Of a stretch of 64,000 bases of DNA, positions 45,261-53,463 are shown piece by piece. The stretch comes from an uncultured Aquimarina sp. GTDB taxonomy: Bacteria; Bacteroidota; Bacteroidia; Flavobacteriales; Flavobacteriaceae. The notes under the pieces were generated by a model. It did not search any database. It worked only from the letters and a program-made list of their open reading frames with translations, and was not told where the DNA came from. A program made the position numbers and the translations under genes. The DNA lies in assembly GCA_947496705.1 (NCBI GenBank), contig CANMDW010000027.1, positions 1 to 64,000 of the forward strand, written 5' to 3'. Position 1 is the stretch's first letter. The number at the start of each line of letters is the position of its first letter.

Positions 45261-45533
45261 ATGTGAAATATTTAAAAAATTAATAGTTTGAACTTTAAGA
45301 AAAAGCATATCGTATATGCCAGATTCAATAAGTCCATGTTTACCTTAAAAGTATTAGTATACAAAATACTGTGCAAGACATTGTTCCTGATATTTATAAA
45401 TTTAAGCCACCAATTTATAGCTGTAAAATGCTTTAAAACCTTATTGTTTTAGAGTGATTGTCTTTGGGTTTAAAATATCTTGTATAGATCGATTGCATAG
45501 GTAATAAACCCAATAGAAATAGTAATAAAAAAT

Positions 45534-45560
45534 AAAAGGCAAACCCAAGGTTTGCCTTTT
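45534..45560 (-). terminator. Intrinsic terminator after the peptide D gene
   Basis: AAAAGGCAAACC (45534-45545) pairs with GGTTTGCCTTTT (45549-45560) with a 3-base loop and a T-rich continuation on the minus strand. Confidence 0.9.
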
Positions 45561-45579
45561 AAAAAGTCTTGTTTGAAGA

Positions 45580-45768
45580 TTAAGCCAGAATACATCGGTT
45601 ATAAATGCCTCCCTGGCAATATCCGGGCTCGCAGAAGCTTCCCCCCGGGAAACTAATTCGGCATTTTCTATTACCACAACAAGTAACGTTCCCCATGGCT
45701 CCTTTGATTTGTTGCTGCTGTTCTTTACTAAGCTTTTGAACTCCTGTTAATTCTAAGATTTTTTTCAT
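45580..45768 (-). CDS. Cys-rich leader peptide D (62 residues)
   Basis: Leader M-K-K-I-L-E-L-T-G-V-Q-K-L-S-K-E-Q-Q, then I-K-G-A. The core opens M-G-N-V-T-C-C and continues K-C-R-I-S-F-P-G-G-S-F-C, G-Y-C and one last Cys (six in all). The leader is nearly identical to that of copy E, indicating recent duplication. It is a stand-alone transcript: its own terminator lies 20 bp downstream, and the terminator of copy E lies upstream. The net-basic, disulfide-competent core looks like an antimicrobial or signalling peptide. Confidence 0.82.
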   Translation of the reverse strand: MKKILELTGVQKLSKEQQQQIKGAMGNVTCCGNRKCRISFPGGSFCEPGYCQGGIYNRCILA

Positions 45769-45816
45769 CAGATAAAATATTTAAGTTAGTTTAAATTGTT
45801 TATCACAAAAGGATAA

Positions 45817-45848
45817 AAAAAGGAAAACCTGTACGGGTTTTCCTTTTT
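45817..45848 (-). terminator. Intrinsic terminator after the peptide E gene
   Basis: AAAAAGGAAAACC (45817-45829) pairs with GGTTTTCCTTTTT (45836-45848), with a T run on the minus strand. Confidence 0.9.
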
Positions 45849-45857
45849 AAATTTTAG

Positions 45858-46040
45858 TTATGCCCAAATACAGTTTCCATTAGGTTGGCAATATCCATAA
45901 TCACAAAAGCTTCCTCCAGGAAAACTAATACGGCATTTGTTACTGCCACAACAGGTAACTCTACCCATGGCTCCTTTAATCTGTTCTTGTTGTTCTTTAC
46001 TAAGTTTTTGAACTCCTGTTAATTCTAAGATTTTTTTCAT
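45858..46040 (-). CDS. Cys-rich leader peptide E (60 residues)
   Basis: The most compact member. Leader M-K-K-I-L-E-L-T-G-V-Q-K-L-S-K-E-Q-Q, then I-K-G-A; core M-G-R-V-T-C-C, K-C-R-I-S-F-P-G-G-S-F-C, D-Y-G-Y-C, Q-P-N-G-N-C-I-W-A. The six cysteines match those of copy D one for one. The presumed cleavage after Gly-Ala would release about 36 residues. It is first in order of the four on the minus strand and has its own terminator. No ABC transporter with a C39 peptidase, lanthipeptide synthetase or radical SAM enzyme is encoded nearby. Confidence 0.82.
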   Translation of the reverse strand: MKKILELTGVQKLSKEQQEQIKGAMGRVTCCGSNKCRISFPGGSFCDYGYCQPNGNCIWA

Positions 46041-46213
46041 TGTGTATTATTTTAGAGTTAGTCTTTAAATTTACTCCAAAATATTGTAAATCAATTACTG
46101 AAAAACATCCAAATAAGTAAGGTGTTATGCTTTAAAAGAGTAGTGTGCATACAGCATCTATGGCCCAGGATTGGGAGGTTTTTTGAGGTATTATAAAAGA
46201 AGCATAACTTCTC

Positions 46214-46849
46214 TTAAGATTGATCGTATTTTCTTTCCCGTATTTGATATAGAAGTTCAATAATGGGGTCACACAGATCCGGAATCTTTCGTGAAAAAAT
46301 ATCTTCGAGTTTTAATAGATCTTCGGGGTCACCATTAAGCAATTCTTCTGAGAAAGTTTCCACCAGATAAGAAACAACAGCTTGCTCTACCCCATCCATA
46401 AGATCACCACCCATTATCTGTATTGTGTTGGATTTGTCAATTAAAGAGTCCATTTCTTCAAGCTTTTTTGCCGCTTCTTTATTACCGTTAGGATTGTTTT
46501 TTCGGCTTTCGGTCTGGTGCTTAATACTCTGCCTTACTTTTTCGGGATCTGAGTTAAAATAGCTTACAACATATTTTTCCAGCAGAAATCCTTCCTCCTC
46601 CAAAACCTCCAAAATTTTATTTTCTTTAGATCCGTATCCCCCAATACTTTTGCGTATGCTATCTATATAATTGCCCACTTCGGGAAAATGGGTTCGCAGG
46701 AATTTTCTGAGGTGATATAGGCTAGTGATCATAATACCATAGCCATACTCATCATGAGCTTCAATAATAAAAGTGGTATGGTAATCGCCAAAATCTGCAT
46801 GACAATCAATTCTAAAATTTTTATACACTATTTTTTCTGAAGATTTCAT
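46214..46849 (-). CDS. Unknown soluble protein upstream of the peptide genes
   Basis: 211 residues from the ATG at 46849; the frame runs open to 46936 but the extension is hydrophobic and unlikely. A beta-rich start (R-I-D-C-H-A-D-F-G-D-Y-H-T-T-F-I-I-E-A-H-D) is followed by acidic helices. No family recognised, no signal peptide, no membrane helix. It lies about 170 bp upstream of the peptide cluster on the same strand, so it could act with it, but nothing in the sequence shows that. Confidence 0.6.
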   Translation of the reverse strand: MKSSEKIVYKNFRIDCHADFGDYHTTFIIEAHDEYGYGIMITSLYHLRKFLRTHFPEVGNYIDSIRKSIGGYGSKENKILEVLEEEGFLLEKYVVSYFNSDPEKVRQSIKHQTESRKNNPNGNKEAAKKLEEMDSLIDKSNTIQIMGGDLMDGVEQAVVSYLVETFSEELLNGDPEDLLKLEDIFSRKIPDLCDPIIELLYQIRERKYDQS

Positions 46850-47232
46850 AAACTCTTGTTTCAAATGATGTCTGGTAAATATGAAATAAAACTTTATACA
46901 ATCAAAATTTTTCTTCACTAGATGAGTATATAACACGCAATGAATAGTGGATGAATATACTACATAACTATTTAGTAACGTTTTATAATAGTGGGCTTCA
47001 TATAATTGTTTTAGTTTGGATCCTATTTTAATTACATAGTGTCTGGTCGGAAATAGGCGATTTTTATAGTTTGAATTATTTTTGATGGGATTTTTATTTT
47101 CTTTTTTGATGCAGATGCCTTAGCGTCAGTCGATAAAAAATAAATAAAAATAGCGCAAAAAGAAATAAATTTAATAGTGATATATTTCAGACCAGGCACT
47201 ACATATAACAAAACACACTAACTCACTGCAGA

Positions 47233-49155
47233 ATGAAAAAACTATCATTGCTCATGTTGGTTATATCTGTAATAGGATATAGCCAGGCACCTTCATATTA
47301 TAATGATGTTGACCTCACACTTAGTGGAAACGCTTTAAAAAATGAGCTTGCTTCCAAAGTAACCACTACGCATATCACATTTTTATCGTATACTCCCGGT
47401 ATTTGGGATGCCTTAAAACAAACCGATCTGGATCCAACAAACGCTGCCAAGGTGATTTTAATGTATGGATATAATGATACCGATGGGGTGAGCAGTACCG
47501 ATAGAACCCGGGGAGTGAATAATAACGGAGGCGGTTCTACAGACTGGAACCGGGAGCATGTATATCCAAAGTCATTGGGTATTCCAAATTTGGGAACGAC
47601 AGGTCCCGGGGCCGATGCACACCATCTCAGACCGGCAGATGTAAGCAGAAATTCTTCACGCAGCAATCGAAAATTTGCAGATGGCTCTGGAAATTCTGGT
47701 GCTACATCCCAGGGGCACTGGTACCCGGGAGATGAATTTAGAGGTGATGTGGCCCGTATGATGATGTATATGTATATTCGTTATGGAAACCGTTGTCTAC
47801 CCAAAAATGTAGGGGTGGGGAGCGCTGTTTCTGGTGATGGCAATATGATTCAGTTATTTCTGGAATGGAATGCAGAAGATCCTGTTTCTTCGTTAGAATT
47901 ACAACGAAATCCAGTGCTCCAAAATTTACAGGGAAATCGAAATCCATTTATTGATAATCCTGCTTTTGCTACGCAAATATGGGGTGGTCCGCAGGCCGAA
48001 GATCGATTTGGTAACGTTGGAGGAGGTAATACCTTGTGTACAACAACAATCAATTCCTTTCCGTATAGCGAAAGTTTTGAAAGTGGTGTAGGAGAGTGGA
48101 ACCAGGCAAGATCCTCTGATGATTTTGATTGGATAAGAACATCAGGAAGCACCCCATCCAGCAATACAGGTCCGGGCGCAGCTTCTTCAGGAGCGTATTA
48201 TTTGTATATGGAATCGTCCAGCCCTAACTTTTCAAATAAAAGAGCTATTTTATATTCACCTTGTTATAATATCACCAATGCCAGTCAGGCTACATTTTCA
48301 TTCAAATATCATATGTCTGGGACGTCAAACATGGGGTCACTGGCAGTTGAGGCCAGTTTAAACGGAACTAGCTGGACATCTGTTTGGAGCAAATCTGGAA
48401 ATCAAGGAAACTCCTGGGAAACGGCCAGCATAAACCTATCAAGTTACCTGGGAGAAAAAGTGCAATTACGTTTTAATGGAGTAACAGGAACTACATGGCA
48501 GGGAGACATGGCCATCGATGAGATAAATTTTTCTACGTCCGGTAATTCTGGAGGAGGAAGTACCGGAAATAATATCACACTCAGCATTACTTTTGATATG
48601 TATCCCGAAGAAACCAGTTGGGAAATAAGAAACGATTTGAATCAGGTAGTAGATTCGGGGGGAACGTATGATACACAACCCGATGATTCTACCATTGATC
48701 TAACCAGAACACTGGATTCGGGATGCTATACACTGGTTTTTAAGGATGCTTACGGAGATGGTATCTGCTGTAGTTATGGAAATGGCTCTTATGAGCTTAC
48801 AAAATCTGATGATGGGGTGGTTTTGGCCTCAGGAGGATCATTTGGTTCAGAAGAAATCAAAAGCTTTTGTATTGATGCTTCAAAATCTATTAATAGCAAT
48901 AGCACTGCCAGGGTTTCGGGAACTAAAGTGTCGATCGATATCCATCCTAATCCGACGACTGCGATACTGTATTTGAAGACATCTGCCGCCAGTATAGATG
49001 ATAGTTTTTCGATTAAGAGTCAGTTGGGCCAGCATGTTATGGAAGGCCGTTTGCAAGGAAATGAAATCGACGTAAATCGATTAAAACCAGGATTGTATCT
49101 GTTTACTATAATGGTGAATGGGGAATCACAAACCAAATGGTTTATTAAGCGATAG
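47233..49155 (+). CDS. Secreted endonuclease I with T9SS sorting domain
   Basis: 640 residues with a signal peptide ending I-G-Y-S-Q (18). The endonuclease I (EndA/NucM) domain at about 30-260 has the His-Me finger D-W-N-R-E-H-V-Y-P-K-S with H109 and the second motif D-A-H-H-L-R-P-A-D at 128-136. A MAM/concanavalin-like domain (about 275-445) and a beta domain with G-D-G-I-C-C follow. The type IX secretion type A signal is at about 565-640 (H-P-N-P-T to L-K-P-G-L-Y-L-F-T). It should be exported to the surface or medium to digest DNA for nutrients or biofilm. A terminator follows. Confidence 0.92.
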   Translation: MKKLSLLMLVISVIGYSQAPSYYNDVDLTLSGNALKNELASKVTTTHITFLSYTPGIWDALKQTDLDPTNAAKVILMYGYNDTDGVSSTDRTRGVNNNGGGSTDWNREHVYPKSLGIPNLGTTGPGADAHHLRPADVSRNSSRSNRKFADGSGNSGATSQGHWYPGDEFRGDVARMMMYMYIRYGNRCLPKNVGVGSAVSGDGNMIQLFLEWNAEDPVSSLELQRNPVLQNLQGNRNPFIDNPAFATQIWGGPQAEDRFGNVGGGNTLCTTTINSFPYSESFESGVGEWNQARSSDDFDWIRTSGSTPSSNTGPGAASSGAYYLYMESSSPNFSNKRAILYSPCYNITNASQATFSFKYHMSGTSNMGSLAVEASLNGTSWTSVWSKSGNQGNSWETASINLSSYLGEKVQLRFNGVTGTTWQGDMAIDEINFSTSGNSGGGSTGNNITLSITFDMYPEETSWEIRNDLNQVVDSGGTYDTQPDDSTIDLTRTLDSGCYTLVFKDAYGDGICCSYGNGSYELTKSDDGVVLASGGSFGSEEIKSFCIDASKSINSNSTARVSGTKVSIDIHPNPTTAILYLKTSAASIDDSFSIKSQLGQHVMEGRLQGNEIDVNRLKPGLYLFTIMVNGESQTKWFIKR

Positions 49156-49182
49156 TATCATTTAAATCACTTCAATATAGTG

Positions 49183-49215
49183 TCTGCAATGCTAAACGGT
49201 ATTGCAGATTTTTTT
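49183..49215 (+). terminator. Intrinsic terminator of the endonuclease gene
   Basis: TCTGCAATGC (49183-49192) pairs with GTATTGCAGA (49199-49208, one G-T pair), followed by seven T. Confidence 0.85.
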
Positions 49216-49398
49216 GTAATATAATTGGCAATTGAAATCTATATAGCTGTAGCACAAACATACTTTATGAGTTATATCGTCATTGAAATATGATCTTTCT
49301 AAAAACAATACGGTTTTACCGTAGCAGAAAGTTAGGTTTTGTTCGTAGATTTAGGGCACCATTTAAGTATCACGCAAGTTTGTAAAATTTTAGGGATT

Positions 49399-49677
49399 AT
49401 GGAGGAAATTGAAGTCAGAGTTCAGGCAGTAAAAACACTGCTCGAAGCATTTAAACTAGAGCGTATTTTATATATTATCATCTCTTGTCTGTCGGTAATT
49501 ATGATACTGAGCCTTCCGGTATATATTATTCTAAAAGCTCCTGATAAGATTGAGTGGGTCATAGGGCTTTTTGTTCCCGCAGGGGCCATTACACTTTCGA
49601 TTGGCAGGCTATTAAAAATGTGGAACCAAGCCATTTCATTTGTAAGTGATCAAAAAGCCAGCGAAGATGAAAACTAA
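49399..49677 (+). CDS. Two-TM membrane protein of unknown function
   Basis: 92 residues from the ATG at 49399; a TTG at 49339 would add 20 residues. A short amphipathic N-terminal helix is followed by two membrane helices at about residues 23-45 and 53-72 and an acidic tail. No family recognised. Its stop overlaps the start of the next gene by 11 bp, so the two products probably form a membrane complex. Confidence 0.65.
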   Translation: MEEIEVRVQAVKTLLEAFKLERILYIIISCLSVIMILSLPVYIILKAPDKIEWVIGLFVPAGAITLSIGRLLKMWNQAISFVSDQKASEDEN

Positions 49678-50344
49678 TAATAAAGCTAAGAGAACAGAGA
49701 CGATTATATCTACAAGTGTGATTTTAATGCTTATTGGATTTATATACATGTTTTATTTGTTGAATAATGTACACGAGACCGTACAGGAAAAAAAACAGGA
49801 ACTTTCTGAATTGAACGCCGAAATTATTAAAAATAAAGACTCGCTGCATTATATTGATCAGCGATTACAACTCAAACAAGTATTATTAGACAGTATATTG
49901 AAGCAGATCAAAGAATCCGATGATACTGTGTTGCAGGAAAAGGTGAAACGCGATCTGGAAGCAGATCAAACCTTAAATTATTCTTTGAAAACCAGTATTC
50001 TCAGGACAACTGCTCCTGGGAAAATCGTATACATGCAGGTAAAAGATCAGCAGACCAAAGAATATCTTGAAGAGATTGACTTGCTGGATACACTTACCAA
50101 AAATGAATACAGAGCGTTTGGGTACGATCTTCAACCCGAGGGAGCAGATAATACGGTACGCTTCTTTCATCCAGAGGACAGTAGTAATGCTCAATTGTTA
50201 AAGAAAAAAATAGAAAAGGCTACCGGTATAGAAGTAAAAGAGCAATACATAAAGGGATTTGAAAATAAAGTACCAAGCCAGCAGTTGGAAGTTTGGCTAA
50301 AGAAACCCCAAAACGATAGTGTAAGTAACAATACAAAGTATTAG
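49667..50344 (+). CDS. Membrane-anchored coiled-coil protein with LytR_C-like C-terminus
   Basis: 225 residues from the ATG at 49667. One membrane helix (about 17-37) is followed by an extracytoplasmic coiled coil (about 38-105) and a C-terminal alpha/beta domain. That domain resembles LytR_C-type folds in pattern (V-R-F-F-H-P-E-D-S-S-N-A-Q-L-L-K-K-K-I-E). The middle segment (A-P-G-K-I-V-Y-M-Q-V) is also structured. Function is unknown. It is translationally coupled to the two-TM protein upstream, and no other partner is in the operon. Confidence 0.65.
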   Translation: MKTNNKAKRTETIISTSVILMLIGFIYMFYLLNNVHETVQEKKQELSELNAEIIKNKDSLHYIDQRLQLKQVLLDSILKQIKESDDTVLQEKVKRDLEADQTLNYSLKTSILRTTAPGKIVYMQVKDQQTKEYLEEIDLLDTLTKNEYRAFGYDLQPEGADNTVRFFHPEDSSNAQLLKKKIEKATGIEVKEQYIKGFENKVPSQQLEVWLKKPQNDSVSNNTKY

Positions 50345-50469
50345 CTACATCATCTTGATCATTTGTGTCTTTTATTAAAGTCACAAAACCGATATTCCGG
50401 AAGGGATCTGCCAGAAAAACAACCTTTTTTGCTCTCGCAGAAATGATTCAGTTAAAATGAGACTTTGTT

Positions 50470-51921
50470 TTACTTGAAGTCTGCCATTAATTTGAAAGGC
50501 CCAAACAACGACTCTACATTTTTAATGATTATTGGGATTCCCGGGCCGGTCATCATTTCACCACCAAACCAAACCCCTTCTTTTCCTTGTTCATTTTGAA
50601 GTTTTTCGTAGTGATCAAAATCTCCCTTCTGTATAAATGGCGAATGCCATTTGGTAACTTTCCATGAATAAGGTTGAACATTTTTCCGGGATACTTCAAA
50701 TTTTAGTTCTTTCATTAATTGACACCATTTTTCATGTACAAAATTTTCATCGATAGATTCTGGGTCGAGGTCATTAACAAAAGTTAGTGATTGAAACATG
50801 GTGTCTGCATAAAAATGTTTGAATGCACCATATAGTGATCCATTTTTTTTAACACTATTGAGGCCTATATGATGTGGGTTTTGATAATCGAGATAGATTC
50901 CTTTTTTAAGATATTTCAACTCCCTTGTTTCAAGCTTACAAAAACTGGATAACACATAATTATATCTCTGTGTATGAATGTCCTTTACCAAATGTTGTAC
51001 ATATGGATATTTTATTTTTTGAATTTGATGCATGGGTAGAGCCAGAACAATCTCATCATAGTCAGAAAAAGATTCACCCATGTTGTTGATCACCGAAAAA
51101 GTTTTTTTTGAATTTTCTACGGTTTCATGAATATTGATAATCTCTTGATTACAACGAATTTGAATGTTTTTCCGGTCTGTGGGCAATGCCTGCAGAAAAC
51201 GATCATATCCAGTGGTTAACATCAAAAATTGATAAGGAACTCTGTTCTCTACATGCAAAATATCGGTCTTGCTATGAAACAGCAGTAGTTTTTCTAGTAT
51301 TTTGTTTTTTGTAAATAGTTGATATAAATAATTGTAGGTAATATAATTATTTCGTGATGCAGCAATTGAAATAGCCTCAACACCTTCTGTAGTCATGCCA
51401 AAGAGCATTCCGAAATAAGAAATTAACTCTGCAAACAAAGATAAATTAAGACGTTTGCCCATTTGTTTGAGTGATTCATTTCGTCTAAACTCTGAATGTT
51501 TTTCTAGTTTTAGTATCGTAGCATGATAGTCGATAGACGGGAAATGTTTTAAAACCTGAAAAGCATCTTTCAATATCCTTATTTTTGACACATTATCTAA
51601 AACAGGGGGGCGCGGTATTTCTTTTCGATTTGATAAAAAATGATAATCTCCTATTTCATCCAGAAGTGCCTCAGAGTTATTCAAAAAATACTCCAACGTA
51701 TCGTTTACTCCCGCTTTTGTAAAAATATTACATGGGATGAATTTTGTGTTATAATCTAAATAATGATTCTTATATTTCACTGAAGCGGCCAACCCGCCCA
51801 GGCAATTAGCACTTTCAAAAATAGTAATTTGATGTTTTGGGTTTTCGGATAAACGCAGCGAAGCAAAAATTCCAAACGCTCCGCCACCAATAACGGCGAT
51901 CTTTTTTACACGGTTACTCAT
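50470..51921 (-). CDS. FAD-dependent oxidoreductase (amine oxidase / protoporphyrinogen oxidase-like)
   Basis: 483 residues. The dinucleotide-binding G-G-G-A-F-G is at about 11-16 and the second FAD motif E-S-A-N-C-L-G-G-L-A near 36. C-terminal G-G-E-M-M-T-G-P-G-I-P closes the FAD site, as in NAD(P)-binding-8/amine-oxidase flavoproteins that act on desaturated lipids, carotenoids or porphyrins. The substrate is unknown. The PhzF gene is 29 bp upstream on the same strand, so they may share a transcript. Confidence 0.8.
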   Translation of the reverse strand: MSNRVKKIAVIGGGAFGIFASLRLSENPKHQITIFESANCLGGLAASVKYKNHYLDYNTKFIPCNIFTKAGVNDTLEYFLNNSEALLDEIGDYHFLSNRKEIPRPPVLDNVSKIRILKDAFQVLKHFPSIDYHATILKLEKHSEFRRNESLKQMGKRLNLSLFAELISYFGMLFGMTTEGVEAISIAASRNNYITYNYLYQLFTKNKILEKLLLFHSKTDILHVENRVPYQFLMLTTGYDRFLQALPTDRKNIQIRCNQEIINIHETVENSKKTFSVINNMGESFSDYDEIVLALPMHQIQKIKYPYVQHLVKDIHTQRYNYVLSSFCKLETRELKYLKKGIYLDYQNPHHIGLNSVKKNGSLYGAFKHFYADTMFQSLTFVNDLDPESIDENFVHEKWCQLMKELKFEVSRKNVQPYSWKVTKWHSPFIQKGDFDHYEKLQNEQGKEGVWFGGEMMTGPGIPIIIKNVESLFGPFKLMADFK

Positions 51922-51950
51922 TGTTTTTGGGGTCTCAATTATAGCTAAAA

Positions 51951-52853
51951 TTATGGTTTTTTGTGCGAATAGTCTAATTCGATCTCCATTTGCGTTTTTT
52001 GCATCCCTTTACCTCCTGCCATTAGATTGGTTATTTTTCCGTTTTCCAGTTGTAGTTCAACGTGTATTAAACTGGGCGATGGCGTATGCATATAGTGTCC
52101 CTGGCTAATCATGAATTTTGTTTTTTTTATATGTAAGATGTCATATAAATATGTAGCCAGAGGCCCTGCAGCCATTCCGGTTCCTGATTCTTCTTTAATG
52201 CCATATCTGGGAGCAAACATTCTGGAGTGGGCATCACTTTCTGTATGAGCTTTCTCTAAAGTAAATATATAATAGCCAATTAAATCCAGCTGCTCACTAA
52301 TTTTTGAGATGACTTCAAAATCTGGTTGTAACTTTTTCAAAACTACAATACTTTTTACAGGAACGATCAGAAAAGAATTACCGGTATTTGTCAGTAAGAT
52401 CGGAGTATCAGGAATCAGATCTGATTTGTTGATCCCCAGGGATTGCAAAATAATAGCTTCTTTACCCTCAATCGAGGTATATTTTGGCTGTTGCTGTTCC
52501 ATAAAAGCCTGATCACCAATTATTTTTATTTTTCGAAGCCCATCGATAGTTTCTTTTGAAGATTCGGTAGTTTTTATTTTCCCGATTTGTCGCAGGTAAG
52601 AAAACGTTGCAATCGTAGCATGCCCGCAATGTGCGATTTGTTTATTGGGGGTAAAAAAGTCCAGCTTGAAATCGGCAACAGCAGATTTTGAAACAAAAGC
52701 TGTTTCAGATAATCCAACTTTGGATGCAATTTCCAGTTTATTTTTATCAGACAAATTATCTGCATCCAAAACCACCCCAGCAGGATTACCTCCTTTATTA
52801 TTATCCACAAAGGCATTAAGAATTTGTACTTGAATTTTTTTTATACGTTCCAT
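51951..52853 (-). CDS. PhzF family isomerase
   Basis: 300 residues of the diaminopimelate-epimerase fold. The catalytic Glu lies in L-S-E-T-A-F-V near residue 50, with A-H-C-G-H-A-T and the glycine-rich G-T-G-M-A-A-G in the second half replacing the epimerase cysteines. The N-terminus Q-V-L-N-A-F-V-D-N-N-K-G-G-N-P-A-G-V is diagnostic. No phenazine genes are nearby, so this is one of the many PhzF-like proteins of unknown substrate. It may be co-transcribed with the FAD oxidoreductase. Confidence 0.9.
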   Translation of the reverse strand: MERIKKIQVQILNAFVDNNKGGNPAGVVLDADNLSDKNKLEIASKVGLSETAFVSKSAVADFKLDFFTPNKQIAHCGHATIATFSYLRQIGKIKTTESSKETIDGLRKIKIIGDQAFMEQQQPKYTSIEGKEAIILQSLGINKSDLIPDTPILLTNTGNSFLIVPVKSIVVLKKLQPDFEVISKISEQLDLIGYYIFTLEKAHTESDAHSRMFAPRYGIKEESGTGMAAGPLATYLYDILHIKKTKFMISQGHYMHTPSPSLIHVELQLENGKITNLMAGGKGMQKTQMEIELDYSHKKP

Positions 52854-52916
52854 TTTTCAGTTTTTTGATTCCTATAATTTATGGACGGAAAGAACTTCAA
52901 AAAGACGTAAAAAAAA

Positions 52917-53453
52917 TCAAGAATTTTTAGTATCGTAGTCTATTAATTTCCCAGAGGTATCAGATTCGACGTTGGGGCAATTTAAAATATGATCTTTTAA
53001 AATGCTTTTTGCCTTTTGGATTCTGGACTTTGCTCCAGAATAAGAAATTTTTAAATGGGCAGCCAGCTCTTTCTGAGAATAGCTTTTAAAAGAGGTGAGC
53101 ACAATGGCTTCTTTATGTTTTGCAGACAGATGATCAATTTTTTGGTTGATACAGTTACTAAGTTTTGAGTATTCGAAGTCATTTTTTTCATTTTCAGGAA
53201 TATCAATGGCCTCTATGGAGGCATTTTTTAAGCTGAAATTTCGATAGTGATCGATGATTGTATTTCGTGCTATCTGATAGACCCAGGATGTAAGTTTGGA
53301 AGTGTGCTGTAGTTGATCGATCTTTAGCTGCACCTTTAAAAAAACCTCCTGAAAAATATCCTTTGCAATCTGCTCGTCTTTGACTTTATTAAAAATGAAC
53401 CCGTATAGCTCTTCATGTAAGTCTATCCAAATATGTTCGATTTCTTTTTTCAT
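52917..53453 (-). CDS. SigZ-like ECF sigma factor
   Basis: 178 residues with sigma region 2 (D-E-Q-I-A-K-D-I-F-Q-E-V-F-L-K-V, then S-W-V-Y-Q-I-A-R-N-T-I-I-D) and region 4 (S-Y-S-Q-K-E-L-A-A-H-L-K-I-S-Y-S-G-A-K-S-R-I-Q). The C-terminal C-P-N-V-E-S-D-T-x-G-K-L-I-D-Y is typical of SigZ-type factors. The start is 10 bp after the stop of the decarboxylase-like gene, so they form one operon. No anti-sigma factor is adjacent; SigZ proteins often lack one. Confidence 0.82.
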   Translation of the reverse strand: MKKEIEHIWIDLHEELYGFIFNKVKDEQIAKDIFQEVFLKVQLKIDQLQHTSKLTSWVYQIARNTIIDHYRNFSLKNASIEAIDIPENEKNDFEYSKLSNCINQKIDHLSAKHKEAIVLTSFKSYSQKELAAHLKISYSGAKSRIQKAKSILKDHILNCPNVESDTSGKLIDYDTKNS

Positions 53454-53463
53454 GGGAGTACAT

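Noticed and set aside
44463..46849. Lanthipeptide, sactipeptide or microcin biosynthesis cluster
   Set aside because: No LanB/C/M-like, radical SAM, YcaO or C39-ABC transporter gene is present on either side, so the modification type cannot be claimed. Only precursor genes are seen.
46937..47232. Gene in the 296-bp gap before the endonuclease
   Set aside because: AT-rich with no open frame of note. It probably holds the promoters of the two divergent genes, but no clear TAnnTTTG box could be fixed.
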